From assembly GCA_036971715.1 (NCBI GenBank), contig JAVHJL010000005.1:806001-870000 (forward strand): a stretch of DNA of 64,000 nucleotides, written 5' to 3'. The stretch's first letter is position 1, and each line of letters begins with the position of its first letter. Both the position numbers and the translations under genes were made by a program. This DNA is from Arthrobotrys musiformis. Lineage: Eukaryota > Ascomycota > Orbiliomycetes > Orbiliales > Orbiliaceae. Positions 1-10,701 of this stretch are shown piece by piece. The notes under the pieces were generated by a model that saw only the letters and a list, made by a program, of their open reading frames with translations, did no database searches and had not been told where the DNA came from.

Positions 1-456
1 AACTATTGAAACGCGATTAACGGAACATAAGGATTATAAATTGTCTCTATGTGTGGTTGTTATTTAATATTCCATCGCACCATTTGCTTGTGGTATCATG
101 GTCAACAATTGTATTTGCAAGAAGATGTTGAGAAAATGAGCGCCGTACAGTTCAGGGTTAGGAATAAACGCTCAAAGAATTTTCTTATTTCCCAAATGCG
201 GGTTCCTAAGTAACAGTGATACACTTTCTATGAGCGAACAAGATGATAAAGCACATACGAGGCATCGAAGCCGAAGAAAGGATAAGTCCGTCAATCAAAG
301 CGAAGCAAAAACATAATTTCCAAGAATTGCAACTACAGTTTATATTATGATACATAGCCTTGATACCTCCCAATGATTAGCCTAAAACGCCGAACATGAA
401 TAACTCCGAAAGTAATTTCTTTTAGAGATCTAGCCTGATTGATGTTCTCGAGCAAC
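1..456. other. Left-edge spacer
   Basis: No convincing coding region was seen on either strand. The segment is AT-rich and lies just downstream of the minus-strand gene that ends at 457, so it probably holds that gene's 3' UTR and terminator. Confidence 0.5.
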
Positions 457-1081
457 CTAATACGGCATTCCTGTCATTCGAGCCTGCATCATACCGGGAG
501 GTGCTATTGGCATCGAATGGTGTACCGGAGCGTACTCTCGCTGCTCCATTTTTATATATGGACTTTGAGGCACCGGCGAGATGCTTTGTGCGGAATGCAT
601 CGAGACTGTCGTAGCAGAGGACGAGGCCGACATCATACTAACGTTTGGAGAGACCATGCTAGTGTCGAGTGTGATCTTCTTTCTCCTTCCGGTCGAAGGT
701 GTCTTTGGCTTCTCGACTCTATTTGCTCGAGGCTTCTTTGGTGTGACTGGGACAGTCTGAGATGGTGAATGTGGTGATTGCTCCCCATCACTTCTGGGAC
801 CATCCACGATGTTGATTGGGACTCCAGATTCCGCAGCTTCTGCCTTTTCAATTGCTTGCTTCAAACGCTGGTATCGCATTTGCGCGGCACCTTTTTTGAT
901 CTGTTTTTTGTCCGCAATTGCCTGCCAGTTTATCTATATCGGAATTAGAATTAATGGCCTTTCTGTAGTGAGTGGTACGAAGTATTTTAGGGTTCCATAT
1001 ACATACCGACTTGAGATCCGAGTGCTTGATAATGTCAAGAAGGAAGGAAGCCTCCTGGGTGTGTGTAAGTTTAGCGGGCAT
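457..1081 (-). CDS. Myb/SANT-like domain protein 1 (cluster member, type A)
   Basis: Two exons, 1081-1007 and 933-457, are joined in phase 0 across a 73-nt intron (GTATGT donor, ATATAG acceptor), giving 183 residues. The first 50 or so residues form a helical SANT/Myb-like domain: an opening helix with FLLDIIKH, then INWQAIADKKQIKKGAA and a third helix with MRYQRLKQA. This pattern of a short first exon, a tryptophan and a GAA-x-RYxRL helix recurs in member 8 (13592). The tail is Ser/Pro-rich with basic patches (PKKPR, GRRKK), one SUMO-type IKME motif and Met/Pro-rich residues at the end. Such domains usually bind DNA or histone tails; the target here is unknown. The start is fixed by the first ATG before the helix. 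Function is inferred from fold only. Confidence 0.8.
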
Positions 1082-2510
1082 ATTTGCAATATTCGATTAT
1101 AGTTGTTCCCGAGCGCTCGAGCAGAGGAATGAAAGAGGTTTTCTCGGGTATTATACGAGATAGAAATTATTGAAACTCGAGGAGTAATTTAGATATTAGA
1201 ATATCAAAGGTATTATTGGGACGCCGATGTTAATTAATATGTCAGGAAATTGTGATCGGATAGGTTGTTTTGTAGTGTCTTGGTACACAAACCGTCACTG
1301 GGAGAGGTTCCTCGAGCTGCCTCATATACCCAGACGGATCGTTCCCTCCCACAACTCCTCGAGCTATTTTCACATCCATCAACTTCAGTTCGCAGTGCGA
1401 AAACACGAAACAAATCTCCAGCCTCTCTATTTTCCCCCAATTTCCGTGATATCACAGTTGTTAGTGGGGTTGTGAACAAAAAATCCCAACTCTTGGGGAA
1501 AAGTGGTAACAAAAGGGCGAATTCTCCCCTTCGATTTGCCCAGTTTCGCATACAACATCGGGGGCATGATTTCCACCCCGCTCCCCGTTCTCCAGGGCGA
1601 AACCCATCGTGCCACTTACATTCCACGCTAGCCTCCCGTTCGATGCACATGCATTGATCCCTGCACCGTCTTCGTCTCCCTCGAGCTGGGGAAACAGCAC
1701 ACCCAAGTTTTGGGGCGACAATTGGTGGCATGAACACCAAAAACTCCCCAGTCTTGCTCGCTTCGCTTGGGGATTTTTGCCCCGACTGTTGGACCTTTTT
1801 CTGCTCAAGCATATGCGCATGGCCCCCTGCATGGACCTTCGGACCCCTTGTCTAGATCCAACTAGTGAGCTCACAAAAAGTAACAGGCTCCACTTGGATG
1901 AGAAGTACCATCTATCGAAAGTTCATCATCGCGGAACCGGGAAGCAACATTGAAAAGAGGATTGGGGCGGGATATTTGCTCTGACGGAACATCCGTTCCC
2001 AGATAGGAATTGTAATGGGGTTCAAGATGTGATAGCGCTAGTAGAAAGGCCGCGATCGTTCCGAAGGCTGCTTTCTCCCTCGCCGTTCTAACATGTCTTC
2101 ACATTTGAATATCCTGGATTCGATGCATTTGACTTTGGGAATCTGCGGTTGAAGTCGAACGATCTTATGCATGCCTCCTCCCGCAGGGTAAGAATTTCCA
2201 ACATACAACACGCACCTACCTACATGCCGATAAAGAGCACTGCAGAAAGCATTCTGGACCAGCCCATTACCGCCAAAATTTAAAATCCATTTTTTTTCTT
2301 TCTTCCGAATTTCCACAGCCTTCCCGGAGTTTTCCTTTCCATTCTATTCGAGTCTATCGATAGAGAGCTCTATTCCTTCAGGCCCTTGACTCGGTTGTAA
2401 GAGTCGATTCTTCTCTTGCGTAATTCACAGCCCCAACCAATACCATCCTCCGCAACTTCTTCTCCCGCAGATCCAAAATTTTGCTCTTCGCACACATTAT
2501 ATTCCCAAAA
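1082..2510. other. Divergent spacer between cluster members 1 and 2
   Basis: About 1.4 kb between two divergently transcribed SANT-like genes, so it should hold both promoters. Several overlapping open frames lie at 1234-1953 on both strands, but none has a recognisable domain or clean splice sites, and their composition looks non-coding. TC-rich stretches precede the ATG at 2511. Confidence 0.5.
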
Positions 2511-3201
2511 ATGCCATCTTGGACTATAGAGAGTGAGCGTGGACTACTCCTCACTATCATAAAATTGTTGAACATCTCACAGCTTCCAAAATGGGAGGAT
2601 GTCTCCAGTGAGATGGCAGCCCAAGGTCTACACTTTACACCAGAGGGATGCAGGTACGACGCCTTAAAAACTATTATTCAAGTATTTACGTGCTAAAAAT
2701 TGCATTCGCCGTTGGGTATATAGACAGCATTTCCAGAAGATTAAAAAACCATCCTCTAAAACACCCTCTACCCCAAGGAAGGGTAATGCTGGTGTGAAGG
2801 GTGCGGGTATCTCCAAGACCCCGAATTCTTCAAAGCGAAAGCTATCACAGATGAACCGCGACGAAGACGACGAAGAGATTATCATGACCCCTTCTAAGAA
2901 CTCGAAAACCGGGCACAAGCTTTCTGTCAATGAACAAAAGACTGACTCGAAGCAAGCGATTAAGCTGGAAATTAAAAACGAGCAAACTGCTCATATCTGT
3001 AAGAAAGCCTTGAAGTGACTAAGTATCTTTCTCAGGATATTCTAACTAGTTTCTACTGGTGCAGTTAAAGCTGATAAACCTGATGAAAATGGCGTTATAC
3101 ATATTTCGGACGATGAAAGGTAAAATACTCTTGCGTGAAGCGTTCCCAGATCAAATGTTACATGTACTAACCATATCCATAGCCTTTACAACGGAGATTA
3201 G
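2511..3201 (+). CDS. Myb/SANT-like domain protein 2 (cluster member, with SIM-like end)
   Basis: Four exons: 2511-2653, 2724-2998, 3065-3119 and 3183-3201, giving 163 residues. Introns of 70, 66 and 63 nt have good donors and branch sites; the last has TACTAAC and ends CATAG. Residues 1-55 are the SANT-like domain (PSWTIESERGLLLTIIKLL, then KWEDVSSEM and FTPEGCRQHFQKIKK). The tail is Lys/Ser/Pro-rich with SUMO-type motifs IKLE and IKNE, followed by VIHISDDE, which resembles a SUMO-interacting motif with its acidic flank. If the last intron is retained, the protein ends one residue after the SDDE instead. Probably nuclear. The 3' exons are less certain than the first two. Confidence 0.72.
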
Positions 3202-3856
3202 TGTCCTGGTTGCTGAGTTGCTTGATTTAATATTTGTCTAAGAAAATTTGTTTTACGAGCGCTGTACATACATCCAATTACCTTTTCCAGAGCATCTATC
3301 GATACCATTACCTCACTTTCTCACGAGGAATTATGATCTCTGTTCTTTGGGTTCCTTCTTCTTAGCAATAATTCCTATCATTTTAGTAGTGGTATTCTAA
3401 CTAAGCAAATACATGCGATCGAAGCGATTCACTTTTAACTACATCCATTTCTGTAATAGAAATGCGGGGAAAGATTTTGATATGATGCCGAAAATACATT
3501 TATCAGTTAAACAAGAAGACCCAAAAGTTGACAAACCGCCATCCGTGTTTTTCATATGCATAATAGATAAGACCCAAGACCCTTCATTTGAAAAAAAAAA
3601 AAAAACCAAATAACGATAATTCCCTATTCCCAAGATGTTACATGCTAAAAAAGATATGAAAGCGGTTGAAGCGGAGAAAAGAAGAAGATTAAAACAAGCT
3701 CGCAAGACTCTTAGTCGTTACATGTATCGTAAAATACGCTGATTGAACCCAAACACTGGAGCAACTATTACAATTGCAACCGGAATAACGCCAAAAGGAA
3801 GAGTTTAGCCGCGCAAATACAGTGGGCATCGTTGCGCAACACTGAGAGCATGACCG
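3202..3856. other. Spacer with a coding-like fragment
   Basis: This separates convergent members 2 and 3. An acceptor-like TGTAATAG near 3460 precedes an open stretch that contains a VKQED sequence similar to the SUMO-type motifs of the cluster tails. The stretch then runs into an A-rich tract at about 3590-3605. It could be a remnant of another cluster member or an alternative last exon; no SANT domain was found here. Confidence 0.35.
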
Positions 3857-4588
3857 CTAGCAGAATTCATGTGGCATGAAGTTTAGCGTAGGGTCGGTCC
3901 CAAAATGCTCGCCCAAAGCTGTGACCGGATCAAAAGAATGGAAAAGGTCCACATTATCAGTAAAGGGGGACTGTTGCTCGGAAGAGTCGTAAAAGCTCGC
4001 TGTAGTAGGTGGAGATTGGTGGTCAATATCAGTATGTGTAGATGCGAAAGACACTGCGAATTTCGGTGCGGGTGGGGGCTTCTGCTGGCGTCTCCTTTTC
4101 TTTGGAGAACCTGTGGCTACGGCATCGATATTGTAGGTCTCACTAGTGCTACCAGCGTCTGAGTCTAGAGTTCGCTCAACGTGCTCTTTTTTGATCGCAA
4201 GAATCTCATCTCTTTCGCTGCGCTTCCGCTTGGTGGGTGTTGCCTTTGTGGGAGTGTTTGGAACCGAATTCGAAGAGTTGGAACCAACATCCCCTCCAAG
4301 GTTCCTCAGCTTTGCAATTCGGTGGCCCACAGCCTTTGCAGTACAACCTGTATATTCCAGTAAGTTTGGATGATTTTAAATGGTAGAAAAAATATTTTGA
4401 AGGTCGAACATACCGTCTCCCATAAGCTTGGCGATAGCCTCGTGGTTAAGTTTAAGACTGTGCACTTTAAGTACAGCCATGAAGAGCTATTGTGGTATAG
4501 ATATTAGTATGAAGAGCACCCGAAGTTGTTTTCAAGGACGATAGTGAATTCATTTTACCTTAGCATCAGCAGTGCTATCCCAACGCAT
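3857..4588 (-). CDS. Myb/SANT-like domain protein 3 (cluster member, type B)
   Basis: Three exons: 4588-4559 (10 codons), 4486-4414 and 4347-3857, giving 197 residues. Introns of 72 and 66 nt have GTAAAA and GTATGT donors and TAG/CAG acceptors. Joining them yields an uninterrupted SANT-like domain in residues 1-55: RWDSTADAKLFMAVLKVH, HEAIAKLMGDG, CTAKAVGHRIAKLR. This W-x-x-x-x-D, CT-x-KA-x-x-HRI-x-KL pattern is the typical fungal form and is shared with members 4, 5 and 7. The tail has two basic clusters (TKRKR and PKKRRRQQK, likely nuclear localisation signals), a SUMO-type IKKE motif and an acidic, aromatic C-terminus that could be an activation-type region. Transcribed convergently with member 2. 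Confidence 0.82.
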
Positions 4589-6766
4589 TTTGATCGGTAT
4601 GAGGTCAACGGTTGGAGTCTCGAACGTTATGAATATTAATGCGGTTTGGGACTGAGATCCGACTCGGGTGTGTATCAGACTAGGGGTAACAACCTCAAGC
4701 GAAGATACTAAGAATTCTGTAAGAGAAGTTCGCGAACTTGTTTGGACAGCTTCTAGAAGTTCACGTGGGGTGTGTGCTCAAATGCAATGGAACTTTTCTC
4801 TTTTTAGAATTTTATTTCTAAAATTGTCTGATCGGTTGATTGGAAGGATGGGATGGCACGAGAGATTTCTACCGATAAGAGAGGCTGGGGAGGATTTTCT
4901 CAGGATACTCGCTACCTTTTATACTCTGGACCATATGGGTACAAGTGACCTAAGTCTGTAAGCCCGTCCCAGGATGTAGGGGATTTCGTGCTATAGCAAA
5001 ATCAAGATTCGAATGGTGATTTTTCCCCTTCGCATCCCCAAGATCTACATACATTTTGTATGGTAAACCGTTGGGAATTCTTGGGTAAAAGAAACCCAAA
5101 CCCGCAGCTGGAGGGCATACTTGGATCACCCTTAGCTTGGGACTGAGGAAACAGAAATTGGGACCAGCAATCTTTAAGAACTTATTTTTGGACATGATTG
5201 GCTAGACGGGATATCTTGTCATGCCATCGAGCTAAGGGAGAAGATCCGCTTCCCCTCCACGGAGCCTGTCCGTATCTGTTCCTTTTCATCCGGATAGACG
5301 AGCTACCTGCTAGCGGGTAGTTTCAAGTGCAAAGGTTGCCTGCATGGGTGCAGTGGCGTTCTGGCTGCTTTTTTTCTTTTGCGATATCTGAATTTTTTTG
5401 CTAATTCTGCGAATCGCCTGCCAGACGAGTCTGTGCATACCCGTCGACATGTTGTCGTGTAGTTCCGAGAGATACAAATCTTCCCGAAAACTTCAATCTA
5501 AGCTGATATCCCTCTGATTCTCGAGTAGTAAATCACTGAATCCCCTCGAATTTCAACGACGAGATTCTACCCAGCCATCCCCATTTTCCACCAAAAGCCA
5601 AAGGTCAGCCCATTGACGTTACGTTTCTGAATCCTGCTCAGGCTGCAGGCCTGGCAGCTGGTAGCTTCCCAATATTTCCCAAAATGGAATATTAATTAGC
5701 GACCGGCCTGCATTCGCGTTGCAGCCAGGGCCGACATCGACCAACTTCACGCGACATTGCCAAATCGAACCAAATCAATTTCGAGGTCTGGACCTCGTCA
5801 ATGATCTGTACGCCCATGTAACACGTCTGCGCGTCGCGCTCTTGTCTGTCCCAATAATGCGCAATCCCCACTTCTTTAGGCCACAATAAGGCCCAGGAAG
5901 TTTGATCGTCAGTTCAACAGAATATTCCCAACTGCATTGGCTGTCACTGTCGATGACCTATCTATGCATGCGGTGGCCAGTAGCCGAATAATTCCCTCGA
6001 GAGCAGTTCCCTGCCAAGCGAAGAATGTCTTCGGTTCCGTGGGTATCCAACATGCATACGGCCCATGCAGATTGTGATCTGCGACGGGGCCTTGGGGGAC
6101 GGCTTGTCCGTGCGGCTCCCGAGGTTCCTATAATATGGGGCTAGTTTGAGCTTGCAGACCGCAGTTTCCCTCACAAAGTTCAACGAGAGATTCCAGTTTT
6201 GACGGCCAACGAGCCCATCGAGGGATCTAATGAGACTTGCTTTTCAGTTGCGAGATACAACTCCAAGCAAATATAGTCTCGCATCAGACCTCCTGCATCA
6301 GATGCGCATCAAATACTTACACGAAGCTTCGAGTTAATTAATTCAAACGAAATTCTCGATACCCATTCGAAGACTCGGAACTAGAAGTTAGCTGAGTTTG
6401 TAGACCCCGGGAGGCAGAGTTGACCCGCCCGAGTATTCGGGGAGAAAACACCCAACTGTCACACCAAAATTGTATGGGATGCACTGGTGGAATCCCCTTC
6501 ACACTGGTCGAAGCAACCTTACCTTGCCTTCCAAGGGTATCTTGCCTGTGCTAGATCGCAATGCGAAGTATAAAGAAAGTTGGGTCCCTTTCGTCTACTG
6601 TCTGGCAGCTCCTTCTAGGTCACTCGATCCCATAACCACAACAAGGACAACGCACTTTTTCGAAAGGATACCCCAAACTGCACATACACAATACTCGTCT
6701 CATAAGTCTGAGTTTAATTACTACCATTAAAATCTGAAGCTTGATAGATACTACTATACTATCAAA
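4589..6766. other. Divergent spacer between cluster members 3 and 4
   Basis: A 2.2-kb spacer holding the promoters of two divergent SANT-like genes. Short open frames occur on both strands, but none gives a recognisable protein or an intron-joined model. No RNA gene or mobile element was recognised. Confidence 0.45.
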
Positions 6767-7466
6767 ATGCCTGTTAAGTGGACTGCGGAGAATGATCATT
6801 TGGTACGGCTCTACCCTTCTCAGTAAATTTGGGCATTTATTTGAAGTTAACATCGAATTAATTTTAGCTCCTCCTCACTCTTCTCGAGACGCATAACATC
6901 AAGGTCGATGGCGAGAAAATAAAAGCAGCGTGGCGTAAGTGGTCCTTTAATATCACATACCCTCTTTTAAACATAGAAAACGGATCCACTAAGATAAGTT
7001 TTATCCATCGGTAGCATCAAATGGTGGCGAAGTACCCACTGCTCGTGCCATCAGAGAACGCATAGTAAAGATCCGAAGCCTTTCTGGAAGCAACATCAAT
7101 AGCCCAGCAAAGTCTCCAGCCTCTCACGTTAATAATGGAGTCAAGAAAGAATCATCACCTAAGAAAAGGGGACGTCCACGCCAAACAAAAGGAGGAGTTG
7201 ACCAGGACGATGAGGAAATAATTTCTCAGTCGTTCAGTAAAGGCAACGCCAACGGTTCATTTGCCAGCACAGTCCAAGACGATGCGGATGTCACGCCAAC
7301 CCCCTCTCCTCGCAAAAGGCGGGCCGTTAAGGTTAAGACTGAGCCAAAGATGAAATTTGAGTCGGAGACGTCAGACGTTGTTGATTTGGAAAGCTCTGGT
7401 GATGATTTTGTACCCACGAGGGCTGAAATGGAGGATGATGAGGATGACGAATACTTGGGCGATTAA
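6767..7466 (+). CDS. Myb/SANT-like protein 4 with AT-hook (cluster member, type B)
   Basis: Three exons: 6767-6802, 6868-6934 and 7015-7466, giving 184 residues. Both introns (65 and 80 nt) interrupt the SANT-like domain: VKWTAENDHL, then LLLTLLETHNIKVDGEKIKAAW, then EVPTARAIRERIVKIRSL. The tail contains PKKRGRPRQ near residue 100, a classic AT-hook core that binds the minor groove of AT-rich DNA. It also has SUMO-type VKKE and VKTE motifs, a SIM-like VVDLESS and a very acidic C-terminus. A SANT-like domain plus an AT-hook supports direct DNA binding. An A-rich run follows the stop. The intron-2 acceptor was chosen because it restores the conserved P-T-x-RAI helix. Confidence 0.8.
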
Positions 7467-8300
7467 AAAAAAAACTTTGCGAATGGCAATAGACGATATC
7501 ACACCAAACTTTGGAGGTTTTTTGGAGTTATTGAGATTTGGGACTTGCATGAGTGTATCCTTTTGCTGTTTCTCAGAGAGGTTTCTTTACACCTCACATG
7601 GTATCTGGGGCACTTTGGATTGTTTGCAATTTTTCAAGATTTATGTATGTATATACTGAACTTGTATTGACATCATAGCCTCACGATTAGTATCTATCCT
7701 TTATCCATCACCTATCGTCATCATAGCATCTAAACTACTCACAAGTCCCTCCTATTTTAAAGCTGAAAGATATATGGCTTAAGGATCCTTGCAGGGACAC
7801 TAGCCTCGCTAGTGACCTATGGCAAACAGCCCCTAAAGCTCTTCTATTGCCTATATCAGCTACTATCTTTCATAGAACCTCACCGAAGTTTGCTGCTTGG
7901 CAGTGCGGCTGTCAAAGAAATACTTCAGAATGACCTAGAGCTATAATTCTCCTAGATCTAGATCCTGATCCACAAAGCACACAATGACAGCAAAAAAAGG
8001 GCAAACACTCCCCGTTGGATCTCCTGATTTATAAATCCAGCTTTCAGACCTGCTTTCCCATCTCAATCCTAACTTCCTTCACCATCCTGTCCAGCTTCCT
8101 GTTAAGACTTCCATAAAGTACATCGCAGTGGTTCAATAGCCAATCCACTTTTTATACTCAGATATCTTCAATATACACTTATATCATAAATACCACAGTA
8201 TGTAATGAACATTCACCCTCACTTCCAGATCTAGAGAGGATAGGGCAAACTAACACCCCCTCCTCAGTCCTTCGGACCTAAACCCAAGGAAACATCCAAA
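7467..8300. other. Spacer between cluster members 4 and 5
   Basis: No coding potential recognised. A pyrimidine-rich stretch at roughly 8020-8300 leads to the ATG at 8301 and is the likely promoter and leader of member 5. Confidence 0.5.
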
Positions 8301-9251
8301 ATGCCAATCACCTGGACCCCCGAAAATGTCTCCCGTCTCTTCCTCGTCACTCTTGCCGTCCACCACATCCACATGGACTACAAGCAGATCGCAGCCGCTT
8401 TCGGCGGCGATGCCTCCCCACGCGCAATTGAAGAAAAGATGAAAAAACTTCGCAAAGAAGCCCGTGAATTCGGCGACGGTACCCTGGATTTCCTCGTCAG
8501 CCGTGGACGTAAAGACGGTGGTGGCAAATCGAGCGGGAAAGGCGGGATCAGCAAGGCGAGGCATACCAAGGGCCGTGCGAGACCAATCAAGTACGAAGAC
8601 GGCAGAATTAAGTGGGAGTATGACAATTGTGAGGATGATAGTGAGGGAGAGTCTAACGGGTTGAGTTCACGTGGGTACGGGGACTTGATGGAATGTTATC
8701 TGATGAAGAAGGAGAACAAGGTTGAAGGGGGAGTAGAGGGTGATGCGAATCATGTGGGCATGGCCGTTGAGGGAGCTATGGAGGGTAATCCTAATCCATA
8801 TTACATGGTTGATCCGATGTTCGCAAATGGGGGATACGACCATCATCATCAACCAATTCTCAGCGAACAAGAACATCAGCTACAAATGGAGGCTGAGGAT
8901 ATCAGGTCGGTTATGGACCCCATGCTTACGAACGGCTTGAGCAACATGACCTTTCAGAACGCAGGAGTTGTTGGAACGGTTGATAATGGATTGCAGGACG
9001 GTAATACGGCCGGCCCTTTGGTCTGGGAGCATAACCAGGATTTGAGGGATTTGAATAATGAATTTAGAGCAATCAACCATGGCGAGCAAAGTGAGCTCAT
9101 GGATATCGAGGAAGGTATGCAGATGCAAGTTAGCCATGGAGATCATGGGACCAATGGTATGCATGAGGATGAGGGCCGTGCCGGTGTTGGTAGAGTTCAG
9201 AGCGAGAAGATGAATACTTTGCCTGAAATGGTTGCCGGAGCTTCGTCATAG
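8301..9251 (+). CDS. Myb/SANT-like domain protein 5 (cluster member, longest, single exon)
   Basis: Single exon of 316 residues, starting at the ATG just before the conserved W. Residues 1-55 form the SANT-like domain (TWTPENVSRLFLVTLAVHH, YKQIAAAFGGDA, SPRAIEEKMKKLRKEA). A Gly/Lys/Arg-rich linker follows (about 70-100), then adjacent SUMO-type motifs IKYE and IKWE. The rest of the tail is long, Met/Asn/Gly/His-rich and acidic, with no recognised domain and a low-complexity, disordered look. It is the only cluster member above 200 residues. The lack of introns, unlike members 1-4 and 8, may reflect intron loss. Function unknown; probably nuclear. Confidence 0.85.
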   Translation: MPITWTPENVSRLFLVTLAVHHIHMDYKQIAAAFGGDASPRAIEEKMKKLRKEAREFGDGTLDFLVSRGRKDGGGKSSGKGGISKARHTKGRARPIKYEDGRIKWEYDNCEDDSEGESNGLSSRGYGDLMECYLMKKENKVEGGVEGDANHVGMAVEGAMEGNPNPYYMVDPMFANGGYDHHHQPILSEQEHQLQMEAEDIRSVMDPMLTNGLSNMTFQNAGVVGTVDNGLQDGNTAGPLVWEHNQDLRDLNNEFRAINHGEQSELMDIEEGMQMQVSHGDHGTNGMHEDEGRAGVGRVQSEKMNTLPEMVAGASS

Positions 9252-10134
9252 ACTGACTTAGGTGGATCGATCGACTTGGGATTCCAAGATGCATATGGTC
9301 ATGCGGACCGTGCCGTTCTCTTAGGAAGCCTGGAAGCCGAGACTGGGTTCCGAAATCGCAGTTTTTTCAAAGTCAACGATATGAATGCAATGTTAGTAGC
9401 TAGCTAAGCTCTCCGAATTACTTTGTAGCTAGCGTGAATGCAAGGTGTGCACAGTTGCATATTGGACGAAATCGATACGAGAAAACCACCTAGCTAGCTA
9501 CCTAGGTAACTATGCTAGTATTGCGTGACGATGGCCTTCTTGAGAAATTTCAAAGGCTAGCGTGCAATCGATATCGATCTGGACCTGCGTCCTGCATCCT
9601 GGTTCCTGTAGCATTTAGCATACTCACAGTTGCGTTGAATCGTCCCGTTCCAACAGCTGCACCGCCCGACCCCGAGGATGGATCCTAGTCAACTTTACCA
9701 ACAGAACAACCGGTTGGCTCGGGGCGCCCGGGACCGCGCTATTGTGACGATAAACCGTCCCTCTCAATAATTACCTTCTATATCTATCCAAACTAGGTAA
9801 CTATGGAGCTTTAGCATAAATATATCCCCACTGGAACCTCGATATCCAAATTTCACAGCTCCAAATTTCACCAGCACTCCTCTAGTATATCTCATTTGCA
9901 TCTGCATCATTGACCAGAAATAATTCTCTTTATTCCAATTAATCCGATTCAAAGTTAGAAGAAGACCATAGCTGTAAGTCAATGTTCTATCTATCTAGTT
10001 GTAGGACAAAATGTCCTATCTTTGCGGGCATCAACATAAGTAAAACTTTCTTACTAGTTACAACAGCTAACTCAGCGCATATAAAACTATTAGCTTAGAA
10101 TATTCGAAGGCATATCACCAATTAATCCATCGAA
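9252..10134. other. Spacer with TAGCTAGC / CCTAGG palindromic motifs
   Basis: Between 9390 and 9540 there are repeated TAGCTAG and ACCTAGGTA motifs, the same motif type that forms larger islands near 21.6 and 47.5 kb. No gene was seen. The stretch just before 10135 should carry the promoter of member 6. Confidence 0.5.
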
Positions 10135-10701
10135 ATGCCAGAAAAACTCACATGGACACCAGAGACAGACCGGATCCTCCTTTTGGCCATTATTGCCACA
10201 ACAGGCAATCCGAGCCTCCCCACAATCGCCTCATTCACCGGACACTCCCTAAACAGTATCAGGTGGAGGTTCCACACACTTAGGAAGGAGGCAAGTGTCT
10301 TACAGGCAAAACACCGTAGCGCCAGTGGAGATATCAAGTCTCCTCCCCCTGCCTCAAAGAAGAGAGCAAATTCTCATTCTGTCACTTCCTCCCCTATCAA
10401 GAAGAGAAAAATTTCTCCAAAGGGTGGAAAGAAGAGAAATCCCATCTTCCATGATACCAGCGATGAAGAGCCTCCAACTCCAATCTTCACTGAAAGCGAG
10501 GAAGAGCAGACTCCATCCCTCCATGACGACGACGACGAGGAGGAAGGGGAAACAAGCACCTCCTCTGTCGAACCGGTGACACCTACCAAAGTCCTGCCCC
10601 GAAGGAAGGCGAAACCAGCACCTGGATATTATAAGCACCTTGATGAAGGGAGTGACCCGGAGTTCGAAGAAGGAGAGGTTGACGAATCTCAAAGCGAATA
10701 G
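10135..10701 (+). CDS. Myb/SANT-like domain protein 6 (cluster member, divergent)
   Basis: Single exon of 188 residues. The SANT-like region, residues 1-55, reads KLTWTPETDRILLLAIIATTG, LPTIASFTGH, SLNSIRWRFHTLRKEA. The third helix has a Trp-Arg-Phe in place of the usual RI-x-KL, so the recognition surface may differ. The tail has strong basic clusters (SKKRAN, PIKKRKISPKGGKKR; likely bipartite nuclear signal) and then a long Asp/Glu-rich stretch with SP/TP sites. It is the only cluster member in which I found no psi-K-x-E SUMO-type motif. Confidence 0.82.
   Translation: MPEKLTWTPETDRILLLAIIATTGNPSLPTIASFTGHSLNSIRWRFHTLRKEASVLQAKHRSASGDIKSPPPASKKRANSHSVTSSPIKKRKISPKGGKKRNPIFHDTSDEEPPTPIFTESEEEQTPSLHDDDDEEEGETSTSSVEPVTPTKVLPRRKAKPAPGYYKHLDEGSDPEFEEGEVDESQSE

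Noticed and set aside
1234..1953. Overlapping open frames of 110-190 codons on both strands
   Set aside because: They shadow each other, have no recognised domain or splice support, and have odd Cys/Arg/Trp-rich composition.
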